Positions 20,903-32,984 of a stretch of 64,000 bases of DNA are shown in pieces; within the stretch, counting starts at the first letter, position 1, and every line of letters starts with the position of its first letter. Position numbers and translations under genes: made by a program. Location: positions 6,224,465-6,288,464 of the forward strand of contig NZ_CP019510.1 in the NCBI RefSeq assembly GCF_002002885.1, in the 5' to 3' direction. The notes beneath the pieces are model-generated. The model worked only from the letters and a program-made list of their open reading frames with translations, did no database searches and was not told the origin of the DNA. The stretch comes from Janthinobacterium sp. LM6 (GTDB lineage Bacteria; Pseudomonadota; Gammaproteobacteria; Burkholderiales; Burkholderiaceae_D).

Positions 20903-22393
20903 CTACACCAGGCGCGCCACATCTGGATACAGGCGCGCCAGGGTATCGGAGGTGATGGACGACAGGAGGGGCAGCACGCGCTCGGCGGCTTGCTCCGGCG
21001 ACTTTTCCCGGCGCACGTCTTTCCACACCTCGGCCAGAGCAGCGTCATGGCGCGCTACCGCCTGCTCGACCTCATCCTGCCAGAAGGCCGGCGCTTCGCT
21101 TTCCACAAAGTTGCCGCGGCCACGGCCAAAATGCGCCACCGCCAGATAGCGCAGCACGCCCGCCACCACCAGGGTGCGCAGGAAAGCATCGGTAAATTGC
21201 ATGGTGGGCTCGTTGCGGTCCGTGCCGGAATTAAAACCCCAGGCGGCGCCCGCAAACGTCAATGCACCGACCACGCCGCCAAGCAAGGCCCCCGTGCCCA
21301 AGGTCAAGCCGCCGGAAATCAGGTCGGCCGACAGTCCCGTTGCCGCACCGGAAATCATGGCGCCCAACAACCCCGCTTGCGCCTTGTCGATCGGCGCGCG
21401 CACGGCGAAATTTTCCCGTATCCTGCTATTGATCTTATGCGCATCGGTAGGATCGAGTTTGTGCAAGATCAACAGTTCACGCGTCGTTTCGCCGCTGTGC
21501 GTATTGAGGCGCGCTACCAGGCTGGCCATGGCCTTTTCCTGGCGTTGCTGCTCTGCATTCTTACCGATACCCACTACCTGCAAGGCCGATTTCAGCAAGC
21601 CCTTGGACGCCGGATCAATGGCTTCGCGATCCTGGGCTGCCATGACCAGCTGCGTGGCCAGCAAATGCATGGCCTGCTGAAAACGCGCCGTATTTTGCGC
21701 TTGCCAGACAGCAAACAAACGCGCGTAGCCAGCTTGCTGCGACTGCGGCAACAATTTACCCACGGCTTCGTAAAACACGCGCTCATGTACCCAGCAGCGG
21801 GCAAAGGCATCGAGCGCCAGGACGCCGCGCACGATCGGATACTGCTGCAAATGCTCGCGCCAGCGCGCCTGCTCGCCGAGCTCCTCATTGCCCGGACGCG
21901 GCGGCCCCATCTGATTGAGCAAGACCACCACGGGCTTATCCAGCCAGGCGAGGATTTTCATTTCCGCTGGCAAATAACCTGCATCCCGGGGATTTTCGGA
22001 AGAGTTGACCAGATACAGCACCACGTCAGCGGAGTCCTTGGCCGTGCGCAACGCTTGCTGGCTGAGCCAGAACGGACGGTCGCGGTAGCGGTCCAGCACT
22101 TCGCGCAGGAACCAGCCGATGGGATTGCCCGACTGCCCCAAGCGCTTGAGCAAGCGCACGGAGTCGCCAAAGCCTGGCGTATCCCACAATTGCAGGGCAT
22201 CACCCTGCGGCGTCGCCAGCAAGGTATGCGATTCCGCAAACACGGTCACGTGGGCGGCGTCGCGCACTTCGCCGACATCCACGCCCACCAGGGTACGCGC
22301 CAGTGTCGTCTTGCCATTATTCGTGTGCGAAATCAGCGCGAACTGAATCTGCACCGCATCATCCTGCACATCTTTATTCACATTCACACTCAT
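20903..22393 (-). CDS. GTPase with C-terminal DUF3482 domain
   Basis: 496 residues. N-terminal Era-like GTPase: G1 SHTNNGKTTLAR, G3 DTPGFGDS, and NQMG in place of the usual NKxD for G4. The C-terminal half has a glycine-rich hydrophobic stretch (LLGAMISGAATGLSADLISGG, then GTGALLGGVVGALTFAGAAWGF) as in DUF3482 proteins, suggesting insertion in or tight association with the inner membrane. Its ATG overlaps the stop of the upstream DUF2868 gene by 4 bp (ATGA), so the two are translated together and probably form a complex. The biological role of this widely conserved pair is unknown. Confidence 0.85.
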   Translation of the reverse strand: MSVNVNKDVQDDAVQIQFALISHTNNGKTTLARTLVGVDVGEVRDAAHVTVFAESHTLLATPQGDALQLWDTPGFGDSVRLLKRLGQSGNPIGWFLREVLDRYRDRPFWLSQQALRTAKDSADVVLYLVNSSENPRDAGYLPAEMKILAWLDKPVVVLLNQMGPPRPGNEELGEQARWREHLQQYPIVRGVLALDAFARCWVHERVFYEAVGKLLPQSQQAGYARLFAVWQAQNTARFQQAMHLLATQLVMAAQDREAIDPASKGLLKSALQVVGIGKNAEQQRQEKAMASLVARLNTHSGETTRELLILHKLDPTDAHKINSRIRENFAVRAPIDKAQAGLLGAMISGAATGLSADLISGGLTLGTGALLGGVVGALTFAGAAWGFNSGTDRNEPTMQFTDAFLRTLVVAGVLRYLAVAHFGRGRGNFVESEAPAFWQDEVEQAVARHDAALAEVWKDVRREKSPEQAAERVLPLLSSITSDTLARLYPDVARLV

Positions 22394-23868
22394 GCTGCTG
22401 CCGATACTTTCAGCCCGACACCAGCATCGAGCGGGTGCAAGGCAGGATTGAGCAAATTGACCAGGGTGGCCGTGGTTTTGTGGAACTGGCAGAATTGTTG
22501 CCACAAGGCGACTCGTTCCGCCAGGCGCGCGCCGTTATCCGCCTGCTCGCCCGCACGCTCCAGGTAGCCGGACTCGTCGATCAGGACGGCGATGCCGCGT
22601 GTTGACGATTGCGCCAGGTAATCGAGGAAGGCGCCATGATTTTCCTTTTCCGGCGTCGCCGTCAGGTTGAACAGCACGGCCGTGATATTGACTTGCGGAT
22701 CATTCAGGTCCGTGCCACGCAGGACGTCCTGCGGCTCTTCGCCATACGACGTCGACGGACGCAGCATCATGCGGCCTTGCTCACCGAACAACATGAGGGC
22801 GAGTTGCCCCAGGCCCTTGTGGCGCGCCTCATCGACAGTAAAGCTGTATGGCAAGACGCGCAACATGCCGCCCGTGGCCACGCCGATGCTTTCATTGAGC
22901 TTGCGGAAATACGGTTGATCGAGATCCAGCGGAAAGTGCCTGGTCAGGCGCGCGGCGCGCCAGTTGTTGACCAATGCCAGGATCAGGCGGGGAACGACCA
23001 CCAGCAGAAAGATGGTTGCCGCATACAAATGCACCCAACGGGCGCCACCTTCGACGGTGGTCGTTTGCGGGAAACGCAGCGCTTCGATTTCCGCCAGCGA
23101 AAAGCCTTGCAAATGAAATAGGGCAATAGCCGGCGCAAACAGGGTTGAAAGCAGGCTGTGTACCTGGCTGGCACTCAAAAAGGTGCTTTCCCAACCTGCT
23201 GCGTATTGCGACAGGAAACCGCGCGCATACAACGAGGCGACGGCGCCGATGGCAAACATGGCGGCGCTCAGGTGGATGGTACGGCTCAGGCGCGCGGCCG
23301 TCAGCTTGGAGCTCAGGTGCGCCCATTCCCCCATGAAGCTGAGCAAACCCGAGGACAAGGCGTGCGGCAACTTGCGCGGCAAGGCCAGGCGGCCCACGCT
23401 CAGGTGGCGCACCAGTCCCGCCTTCGGCCAGCCGAGGGCATGCGAGGGGATGCATAGCCAGATCAGCAAGCCCAGGTAGACCAGCACGTTCCACGCGATG
23501 ATCAGCAGCAAGGGCGCCGACAACAGATCCACACGATGGGGATCCGTGATGCGGTCGAGCCCGGCGCCCAGCAGCAGTGCCAGCAGGGGCAAGGTCAGCG
23601 CCAGGGTTTTCATGCCGTTACGGCATTTCGCGAAAGCGGCAAAGGCGGGCGTGCGTTCGGTGATGCGCTTGAGGATCAACTCGGAGCGCTGCTGCAGGAA
23701 ATCGTCACCCGTCACTTCGGCCTGTTTGCCCGAAGCTTGCCACTGCGCAAGCTCACGCGCGCTGCGGCTGGCATACATGCGGTCATCCTCGCTGAGGACT
23801 TCTTTTTTCTGGTCGGCCGTCTCGATAGCACGGACCAATACCACTTCTCTCGCAATCTGCTCGTTCAT
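22390..23868 (-). CDS. DUF2868 multi-pass membrane protein
   Basis: 492 residues. Several hydrophobic segments (for example TLALTLPLLALLLGAGL, LLIIAWNVLVYLGLLIWL, AAMFAIGAVASLYARGF, LYAATIFLLVVVPRLILALV), with a soluble C-terminal part. It forms a two-gene operon with the downstream DUF3482 GTPase (4-bp overlap). AGGAGC precedes the ATG at 23868. The pairing with DUF3482 is a recurring proteobacterial arrangement known to me from genome annotation. No enzymatic motif is seen; it may be the membrane anchor or effector of the GTPase. Confidence 0.83.
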   Translation of the reverse strand: MNEQIAREVVLVRAIETADQKKEVLSEDDRMYASRSARELAQWQASGKQAEVTGDDFLQQRSELILKRITERTPAFAAFAKCRNGMKTLALTLPLLALLLGAGLDRITDPHRVDLLSAPLLLIIAWNVLVYLGLLIWLCIPSHALGWPKAGLVRHLSVGRLALPRKLPHALSSGLLSFMGEWAHLSSKLTAARLSRTIHLSAAMFAIGAVASLYARGFLSQYAAGWESTFLSASQVHSLLSTLFAPAIALFHLQGFSLAEIEALRFPQTTTVEGGARWVHLYAATIFLLVVVPRLILALVNNWRAARLTRHFPLDLDQPYFRKLNESIGVATGGMLRVLPYSFTVDEARHKGLGQLALMLFGEQGRMMLRPSTSYGEEPQDVLRGTDLNDPQVNITAVLFNLTATPEKENHGAFLDYLAQSSTRGIAVLIDESGYLERAGEQADNGARLAERVALWQQFCQFHKTTATLVNLLNPALHPLDAGVGLKVSAAA

Positions 23869-23930
23869 GGTGCTCCTGTTTTTGTATGAAACGACAACTA
23901 GACAGGCAGATTGTGACGTACTTTTATGTT

Positions 23931-24632
23931 TCAGGCCAACGCGTCCTCGGCCCGGAGCAGATTATGCAGCAGATATATCAGGAAAGAGGCGATCCAGGCA
24001 GACCACAAGGTGTGCGTGAAAAATTGCGTACCTTGCAACTGTTGCTGCCAGCCTGCCACCAAACCGCACAGTAGCATGACACCAGCGAGCAGAAGCGCCG
24101 TGCGCGGCCGTCCGGGCAGGCAAAACAATGGCAAGGCCAGCATCCACCAGGCAGTGTTCGTCTGCATGGTGGGCAGGCAAACCATGGCAGATGCATTGGC
24201 GGGCAATGTTTCCAGCAGGCGCGTGTATGGCGCCAGTCCGCCATAGCGCAGCAAATCCGTGGGACAGGGCACATCGCTGAAGGAAGAGAGCAAATAAATG
24301 CTTAACGGCACCAAGACGACCGACAGAGCCACGACGCGCAAGGCGCTGCGGCGTGAAGCAAGCCGAGCCAGCGGATGCAAGGTGTCCCAGATGGCCAAGC
24401 AGATCAAGGCGGAGCCAAGCGAGATCATGCCGAGCTGGAAATTGCCCGCCAACGCGCTGCCCGTGCCGGCAAATTGCCCACGCGTCCCGTCGAACATGCT
24501 GTCGGCGATCATGAGATCGAGGTTGCTGTAATTGCCGATCCAGAGTATCAGCATGGCCGACAGCATCAAGATACTATCGATGCCTTTGAGAGTTTTGACG
24601 AGTTTAAGCTTGGCCAACATGGATGCACACAT
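23931..24632 (-). CDS. PAP2-superfamily-like membrane protein lacking catalytic residues
   Basis: 233 residues with about six hydrophobic helices. The segments SSFSDVPCPTDLLRYGG and LQGTQFFTHTLWSAWIA align with lipid-phosphatase-like PAP2 proteins, where one expects a P(S/A)GHAS motif after the CP-DL-RYGG block and RGAHFLSH near the end. Here the first is PTMQTN (154-159), so the GH is gone, and the second reads QGTQFFTH, so Arg and the first His are gone. The frame is intact, so this is either a recently inactivated enzyme or one with a new role. The start could also be the ATG at 24620. Confidence 0.65.
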   Translation of the reverse strand: MCASMLAKLKLVKTLKGIDSILMLSAMLILWIGNYSNLDLMIADSMFDGTRGQFAGTGSALAGNFQLGMISLGSALICLAIWDTLHPLARLASRRSALRVVALSVVLVPLSIYLLSSFSDVPCPTDLLRYGGLAPYTRLLETLPANASAMVCLPTMQTNTAWWMLALPLFCLPGRPRTALLLAGVMLLCGLVAGWQQQLQGTQFFTHTLWSAWIASFLIYLLHNLLRAEDALA

Positions 24633-24864
24633 TTACTTGATGGGATGAAAGGGACTGACCGCCCAAGGGCGGCAGCCATGCAAGTCATCGTACAGTGTGA
24701 ATATGAAGAGAACATGACGGTGCCCGCAGTTAGCAACATGGACCGGGCGAGATAGGCATTTTGCAGCACACTCACCCCCGTAAAAAGTCCTCACGAGCGA
24801 TAACTTCGCGCAACTTCGCCGTACGCACGACAAAAAGCCCGCACCAGGTAAAACCAGCGGACGT

Positions 24865-24903
24865 AAAAAAACCCCAACCGGATCACCGGAAGGGGTTTTT
24901 TCG
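24865..24903 (-). terminator. Terminator of rRNA operon 2
   Basis: AAAAACCCC (24867-24875) pairs with GGGGTTTTT (24892-24900), with an inner CCGG/CCGG pair around ATCA. Read on the minus strand it is followed by a T run. The sequence is unrelated to the operon 1 terminator although it sits at the same distance from 5S. Confidence 0.85.
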
Positions 24904-24911
24904 AATAACAA

Positions 24912-25026
24912 GCCTGACGATAACCTACTTTCACACTGGTTGCAGCACTATCATCGGCGCAAAGTTGTTTCACGGTCCTGTTCGGGATGGGAAGGGGTGG
25001 GACCAACTTGCTATGGTCATCAGGCA
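24912..25026 (-). rRNA. rrf: 5S ribosomal RNA, operon 2
   Basis: Same 115-nt sequence and terminal helix as the copy at 13168-13282. The 5S-23S spacer differs slightly from operon 1. Confidence 0.93.
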
Positions 25027-25167
25027 TAACTTGTACTGACGGTTGCTCCCGATTGGGCAGCAGCGTCATGAATCTGGAAGAAGTATTGGTATTTATTGAG
25101 GTGTTACTTGGGTAATGACTGCGATCAACAACACGCAACATGTACTTTCTCATCCTCTGTACCTGCT

Positions 25168-28059
<2,892 letters not shown>

Positions 28060-28064
28060 TTAGC

Positions 28065-28090
28065 CTCTTCATTCTTTCAAATGAAAAGAG
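28065..28090 (-). other. Stem-loop just upstream of 23S, operon 2
   Basis: CTCTTCATT and AATGAAAAGAG pair around CTTTC with a small bulge. It occupies the same place as the operon 1 hairpin at 16336-16361 but with a different stem sequence. Confidence 0.5.
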
Positions 28091-28208
28091 CGCTACAGGG
28101 ATAAGAAAGTACAACGTTGTTGCTTGTTTGTTGATACATACAATCATTACCCATCGATTTACCTTTTACGGCAAACCGATCAATAAATAATCTTTACTTC
28201 TTCCAGAT

Positions 28209-28219
28209 TGTTAAAGAAC
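28209..28219 (-). promoter_or_regulatory. boxA upstream of 23S, operon 2
   Basis: Minus-strand GTTCTTTAACA, identical to the operon 1 site. Confidence 0.8.
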
Positions 28220-28288
28220 GAAACAGCTTTGATCGCTAAAAGATCAAATCTAAACCCACAGGCTTACATTTGTACTTTCGGTAAAACG

Positions 28289-28364
28289 TGGTGGAGGATG
28301 ACGGGATCGAACCGACGACCCCCTGCTTGCAAAGCAGGTGCTCTCCCAGCTGAGCTAATCCCCC
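28289..28364 (-). tRNA. tRNA-Ala (TGC), operon 2
   Basis: 76 nt, identical to the operon 1 copy, with anticodon TGC and encoded CCA. Confidence 0.97.
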
Positions 28365-28380
28365 TGTGGGTATTACATAC

Positions 28381-28410
28381 TGGTAGGTCTGGCTGGACTA
28401 GCGTCCACCT
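28381..28410 (-). pseudogene. tRNA-Ile 3'-end fragment in the operon 2 spacer
   Basis: The minus strand ends CCAGCCAGACCTACCA, close to the 3' end of the intact tRNAIle (CCAACCAGCCCTACCA), preceded by a T-arm-like TGGACGCTAGTCCA in which the TTCGA loop is lost. No 5' half, D-arm or anticodon is present. It lies in the extra 48 bp between tRNAAla and tRNAIle that operon 1 lacks. Probably a decayed partial duplication of tRNAIle. Confidence 0.6.
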
Positions 28411-28431
28411 TACCTCCGGGTCTGTTTTTAC

Positions 28432-28508
28432 TGGTAGGGCTGGTTGGACTCGAACCAACGACCCCCGCGTTATCAACACGGTGCTCTAACCAGCTGAGCT
28501 ACAGCCCC
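28432..28508 (-). tRNA. tRNA-Ile (GAT), operon 2
   Basis: 77 nt, identical to the operon 1 copy, with anticodon GAT and encoded CCA. Confidence 0.97.
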
Positions 28509-28605
28509 AACGCGGTGCTACTACGACTACTGTTTCTTCTCTTACTAACAGCCGATAAGTGTGAACATTTGATGCGTGAACCAGTTACCTGATTCGTGCA
28601 AACTC

Positions 28606-30139
<1,534 letters not shown>

Positions 30140-30332
30140 AATCTCTGTTACTTTGCCGTTTTACCGGCACCGTCTTGCGACGGGTCGCTCACTCAAAAAA
30201 CTGACAGGCTACTTCCGAAGAAGTATCCTATTTCATTATTTCTTGTGAACATTTGATATATTTTAAGTATTACAGCAATCCGAAGATCGCTGCTGCACTT
30301 ACATCAAATGTCCACACTTATCGACTGTTAAT

Positions 30333-30345
30333 TGTTAAAGAACTG
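30333..30345 (-). promoter_or_regulatory. boxA in the 16S leader, operon 2
   Basis: Minus-strand CAGTTCTTTAACA, same as in operon 1. Confidence 0.8.
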
Positions 30346-30407
30346 TATTCGGCACTGCTTTCGCGCTATCGACAAAGCGTTGTGTTTGTCAGCTGCGAAG
30401 AAGGAAG

Positions 30408-30436
30408 AGTATGAAGCGTTTCGGCTAATTCGTCAA
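30408..30436 (-). promoter_or_regulatory. rRNA operon 2 promoter P2
   Basis: Minus strand: -35 TTGACG (30431-30436), 17-bp spacer, -10 CATACT (30408-30413). Confidence 0.7.
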
Positions 30437-30495
30437 CCTTCTTTTTTCACCCTGCTTCACTCGGCATTTGCATGCGTCGTTCAGCGAGGGGGCGA

Positions 30496-30524
30496 ATTAT
30501 AGCCAAGCAACAGCGTGTCCGCAA
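30496..30524 (-). promoter_or_regulatory. rRNA operon 2 promoter P1
   Basis: Minus strand: -35 TTGCGG (30519-30524), 17-bp spacer, perfect -10 TATAAT (30496-30501), then the GC-rich discriminator TCGCCCCC. Stronger -10 than operon 1, so operon 2 may be the more active copy. Confidence 0.7.
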
Positions 30525-30531
30525 GAGCCAT

Positions 30532-31293
30532 TTATGGCAAGACGAACGATTTCACCAAGGTCAGCTCGCCGGCGGCCCGCATCGGCACCTGGAAGCTCTG
30601 CAGCTTTTCACGTGGCGTGCCTTCGTTGGTGATGACCGATATGCGGGCGACGGTCAGCATGGCGGTGTTCTCGCCGCTGCCGTAGTAATTCACATAGACG
30701 TGATAGTTGCCCTTCACGGGCGCCGAACTGGAGAAAATCTCCGGGCCATAGCCGGTGGTCACGTCCACGTCCAGCGCGCCGCCATCTTTCAAGACGCGAT
30801 TGCCGTACCAGGCATGGCCACCATTCGGCGTGACCACGTGCATATCGAGGTCGGTGCCGGCGCTGTCCCACGACAACACGATGCGCAAGCGCGCCTGGGT
30901 CTTGCCCTGGTAGCTGTCGACAAACTGGGTGCGCGCGCGGCTCCTGCCATCCGGCGAGCGCACTTCCACGCTGTTCGAGCCGCTGCCAAAACCATACGGA
31001 CGGCCATAGCTGCCATCCTCTCCCACTTCCATCGGCATCGCCACGCCATTGACCACCAAAGTAGCGGGCTTGCCCTTGACGGCGCCTGCGATGCGTCCCC
31101 GTATCTGCGCCGTCTCAGCCTGGCCCGGCTGCAGGTTGACCGACGCGGCGGGGTAGTTGACCGCTTGCGTGTATTGCTCGCTGGCGCCGGCCGAATTGCG
31201 CCAGCCGCTCTTGGGGGCGTCGATGGTGACCTGGGCCTGCACGCAGATTGGCAATAGCATTAGCGAAATCGAGCAGCGGATATAAAAACTCAC
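30532..31293 (-). CDS. yfaP: DUF2135 secreted protein YfaP
   Basis: 253 residues, similar in length to E. coli YfaP. N-terminal signal peptide (CSISLMLLPICVQA). The DUF2135 domain is visible as LRIVLSWDSAGTDLDMHVVTPNGGHAWYGN and VTTGYGPEIFSSSAPVKGNYHVYVNYYG, a beta-sandwich with Asp/Asn-rich loops. It is the last gene of the yfaA-T-S-Q-P operon, with a 4-bp ATGA overlap with yfaQ. The function is unknown; the context suggests a periplasmic accessory to the macroglobulin. Transcription may continue into rRNA operon 2. Confidence 0.87.
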   Translation of the reverse strand: MSFYIRCSISLMLLPICVQAQVTIDAPKSGWRNSAGASEQYTQAVNYPAASVNLQPGQAETAQIRGRIAGAVKGKPATLVVNGVAMPMEVGEDGSYGRPYGFGSGSNSVEVRSPDGRSRARTQFVDSYQGKTQARLRIVLSWDSAGTDLDMHVVTPNGGHAWYGNRVLKDGGALDVDVTTGYGPEIFSSSAPVKGNYHVYVNYYGSGENTAMLTVARISVITNEGTPREKLQSFQVPMRAAGELTLVKSFVLP

Positions 31294-32984
31294 AGGGCCT
31301 CCAGGTTAAGGTCGACGAGCCGGCGGGCCAGCCGCTCGACATATTCTTCGTCCTGGCCGCGCGGATGACGGCGCAAGCCAAGGTGTAAATACTCATGGGC
31401 CAAGGTGATGCGGTCTTCGCGCGTGGCCAGCGGCCGCATGAAGATGCGGTTGCGCGACTGCTCCGAATACGGCGCGCCGCTCTGCAAGGCACAGACCAGC
31501 GGCGCTTGCGGCGGCGCCTCGTAGCCGACCTCGCGCAGCAGCACGCGCTGCCAGCGCGGCACGGACCGCGCCAGCCAGTCCTCGTTCTGCGCCAGGCGCC
31601 GGCAACGCGCGCCGGTATTGCCAAAGGTACTCAGCGCGCCGCCAGGATACGCCGCCGCCAGCAATTCATCATAGTGCTTGCCTTGTCTGGCCTGCCGCAC
31701 CGCCTCGCTCCACGCCATCGTGCCCTCGGATGACACGTTGCTGTGATAGCGCACCGTGACGCCATCGACGATCAACTGGTCGGTCCAGCGCGCAATCGCC
31801 AGCGCCGCCGGCGTGGCGGGGCTGGGACTGACGCGCTGGGTCGCGCTGCTGTCGGCGATCTGCTGACAGCCCGCCACCGTCACTGCATTCTGCTGCAGAT
31901 ACGTGCGCGCGGCGATTGCCAGCGCCTTGGCCGCTTCCGGCTCGCCGGCGTTCGCTTCGCGGTCGAGCACGCGCGCCACATATTCATTGACGCCGAAGCG
32001 GCCGCGCAATTGCGGGCGGCCGCCCTTCTCTTGCAGCAGCATCAACTCGCCGCTGCTGCGCAAGGCGAGGTTCTGGCCATTCTCGAATTGCACATGGTAG
32101 CGGCCATTCAGCGGGCCAGCTGCTGCCACACCACGCTCGCCGCGCACGGCGCGGATCGGATAGCGCTTGAAGTAATCGACGACCACGCAGCCGCCATCGT
32201 CGGCCGTGCCCACTTTCGGCAAGCTGGCGGCCAGCCTGGGCGCCCACTGTGCAAAGACATTGCTGCTGCCGCCCGCGCCGCCAAACCAGATCGGCGTGCC
32301 ATCGGCCAGCCAGCCGGCCGCGCCGCCGACACGCTCTTCTGCCCGGCGCTGCTCGTGCCAGGAATACGTCTTTACGCGCAGCTGGCTGCCGAACCAGCGC
32401 GCCGTACCGGCGCCGCGTCCGTCGAGCACCACGCGCAGCAGCGCTGCCTCGGCATCCACGCGGCTGGCGGCCGGGATGCTGTCCAGCGCGCGCAGCAGGC
32501 TATCCAGGCGCACCGTGCGCGCCGGCGCCATCTGCGCGGGATCCGCCAGCCAGGCAAAGTCGCCTGCCGGCGCGCTCCCCAGGCGGCGGGTCCAGTACTG
32601 GCGCCACGGCGCTGCCGTGATCATCAGGCGCCTGGGCGAGAAAAATGGGCCGCACGATTGCGCCAGCGCCGCATCGTGACCGATGCTCTGGCCCGCATCG
32701 CAGCAATACACTTCTTCCGGATCGCGACCGCCGCAGCGGTAGTCGGGCATCGCCACCTTGTTATCCGTCGCGTATACATAGACGAACAGCTTCCACAGGC
32801 TGGCCAGCGGTACTTGCCGCGCGCCGTCAAACGGCGGCGAGAGGGGCTGCGTGGCACCGCCCAGACGCAACTGCCGCACTTCCGTCTTGCCATCGCGCCA
32901 CCAGGCCACGTCCAGCGATGCAGACCACGCAGGTACGGCCAGCAGCAGGGTTGCCGTCAATGCAGGAAGTGCCACGCGCATCAC
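31290..32984 (-). CDS. yfaQ: YfaQ (DUF2300): transpeptidase-like, SpoIID-like and HExxH regions
   Basis: 564 residues, signal peptide ending PAWSA. Three regions are visible. (1) Residues about 45-270 carry the ordered motifs S62-L-W-K65 (SxxK), A-Q-S110-C-G112 (SxN position, as in PBP ALAQSCN) and K205-T-Y-S (KTG position) followed by GWLADGTPIWFGG, as in penicillin-binding proteins. (2) Residues 325-368 (VNEYVARVLDREAN, then KALAIAARTYL) match the SpoIID core EYV(x)GVV(x)2E, then A-A-R-T-Y. (3) HEYLHLGLRRH (530-540) is a zinc-protease-like HExxHxxxxxH. Both of its junctions are ATGA overlaps. The DUF2300 name is established; the domain readings are my inference, and activity is unproven. 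Confidence 0.85.
   Translation of the reverse strand: MMRVALPALTATLLLAVPAWSASLDVAWWRDGKTEVRQLRLGGATQPLSPPFDGARQVPLASLWKLFVYVYATDNKVAMPDYRCGGRDPEEVYCCDAGQSIGHDAALAQSCGPFFSPRRLMITAAPWRQYWTRRLGSAPAGDFAWLADPAQMAPARTVRLDSLLRALDSIPAASRVDAEAALLRVVLDGRGAGTARWFGSQLRVKTYSWHEQRRAEERVGGAAGWLADGTPIWFGGAGGSSNVFAQWAPRLAASLPKVGTADDGGCVVVDYFKRYPIRAVRGERGVAAAGPLNGRYHVQFENGQNLALRSSGELMLLQEKGGRPQLRGRFGVNEYVARVLDREANAGEPEAAKALAIAARTYLQQNAVTVAGCQQIADSSATQRVSPSPATPAALAIARWTDQLIVDGVTVRYHSNVSSEGTMAWSEAVRQARQGKHYDELLAAAYPGGALSTFGNTGARCRRLAQNEDWLARSVPRWQRVLLREVGYEAPPQAPLVCALQSGAPYSEQSRNRIFMRPLATREDRITLAHEYLHLGLRRHPRGQDEEYVERLARRLVDLNLEAL

Larger units (their letters stand above)
30140..30531 (-). promoter_or_regulatory. 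rRNA operon 2 leader and promoter region
   Basis: These 392 bp hold no gene. They match the operon 1 leader apart from a different hairpin at 30210-30225 (TACTTC-CGAA-GAAGTA) and a shorter boxA-to-P2 interval. P1 begins 8 bp after the stop of yfaP, and no terminator is seen between yfaP and rRNA operon 2. Confidence 0.8.
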
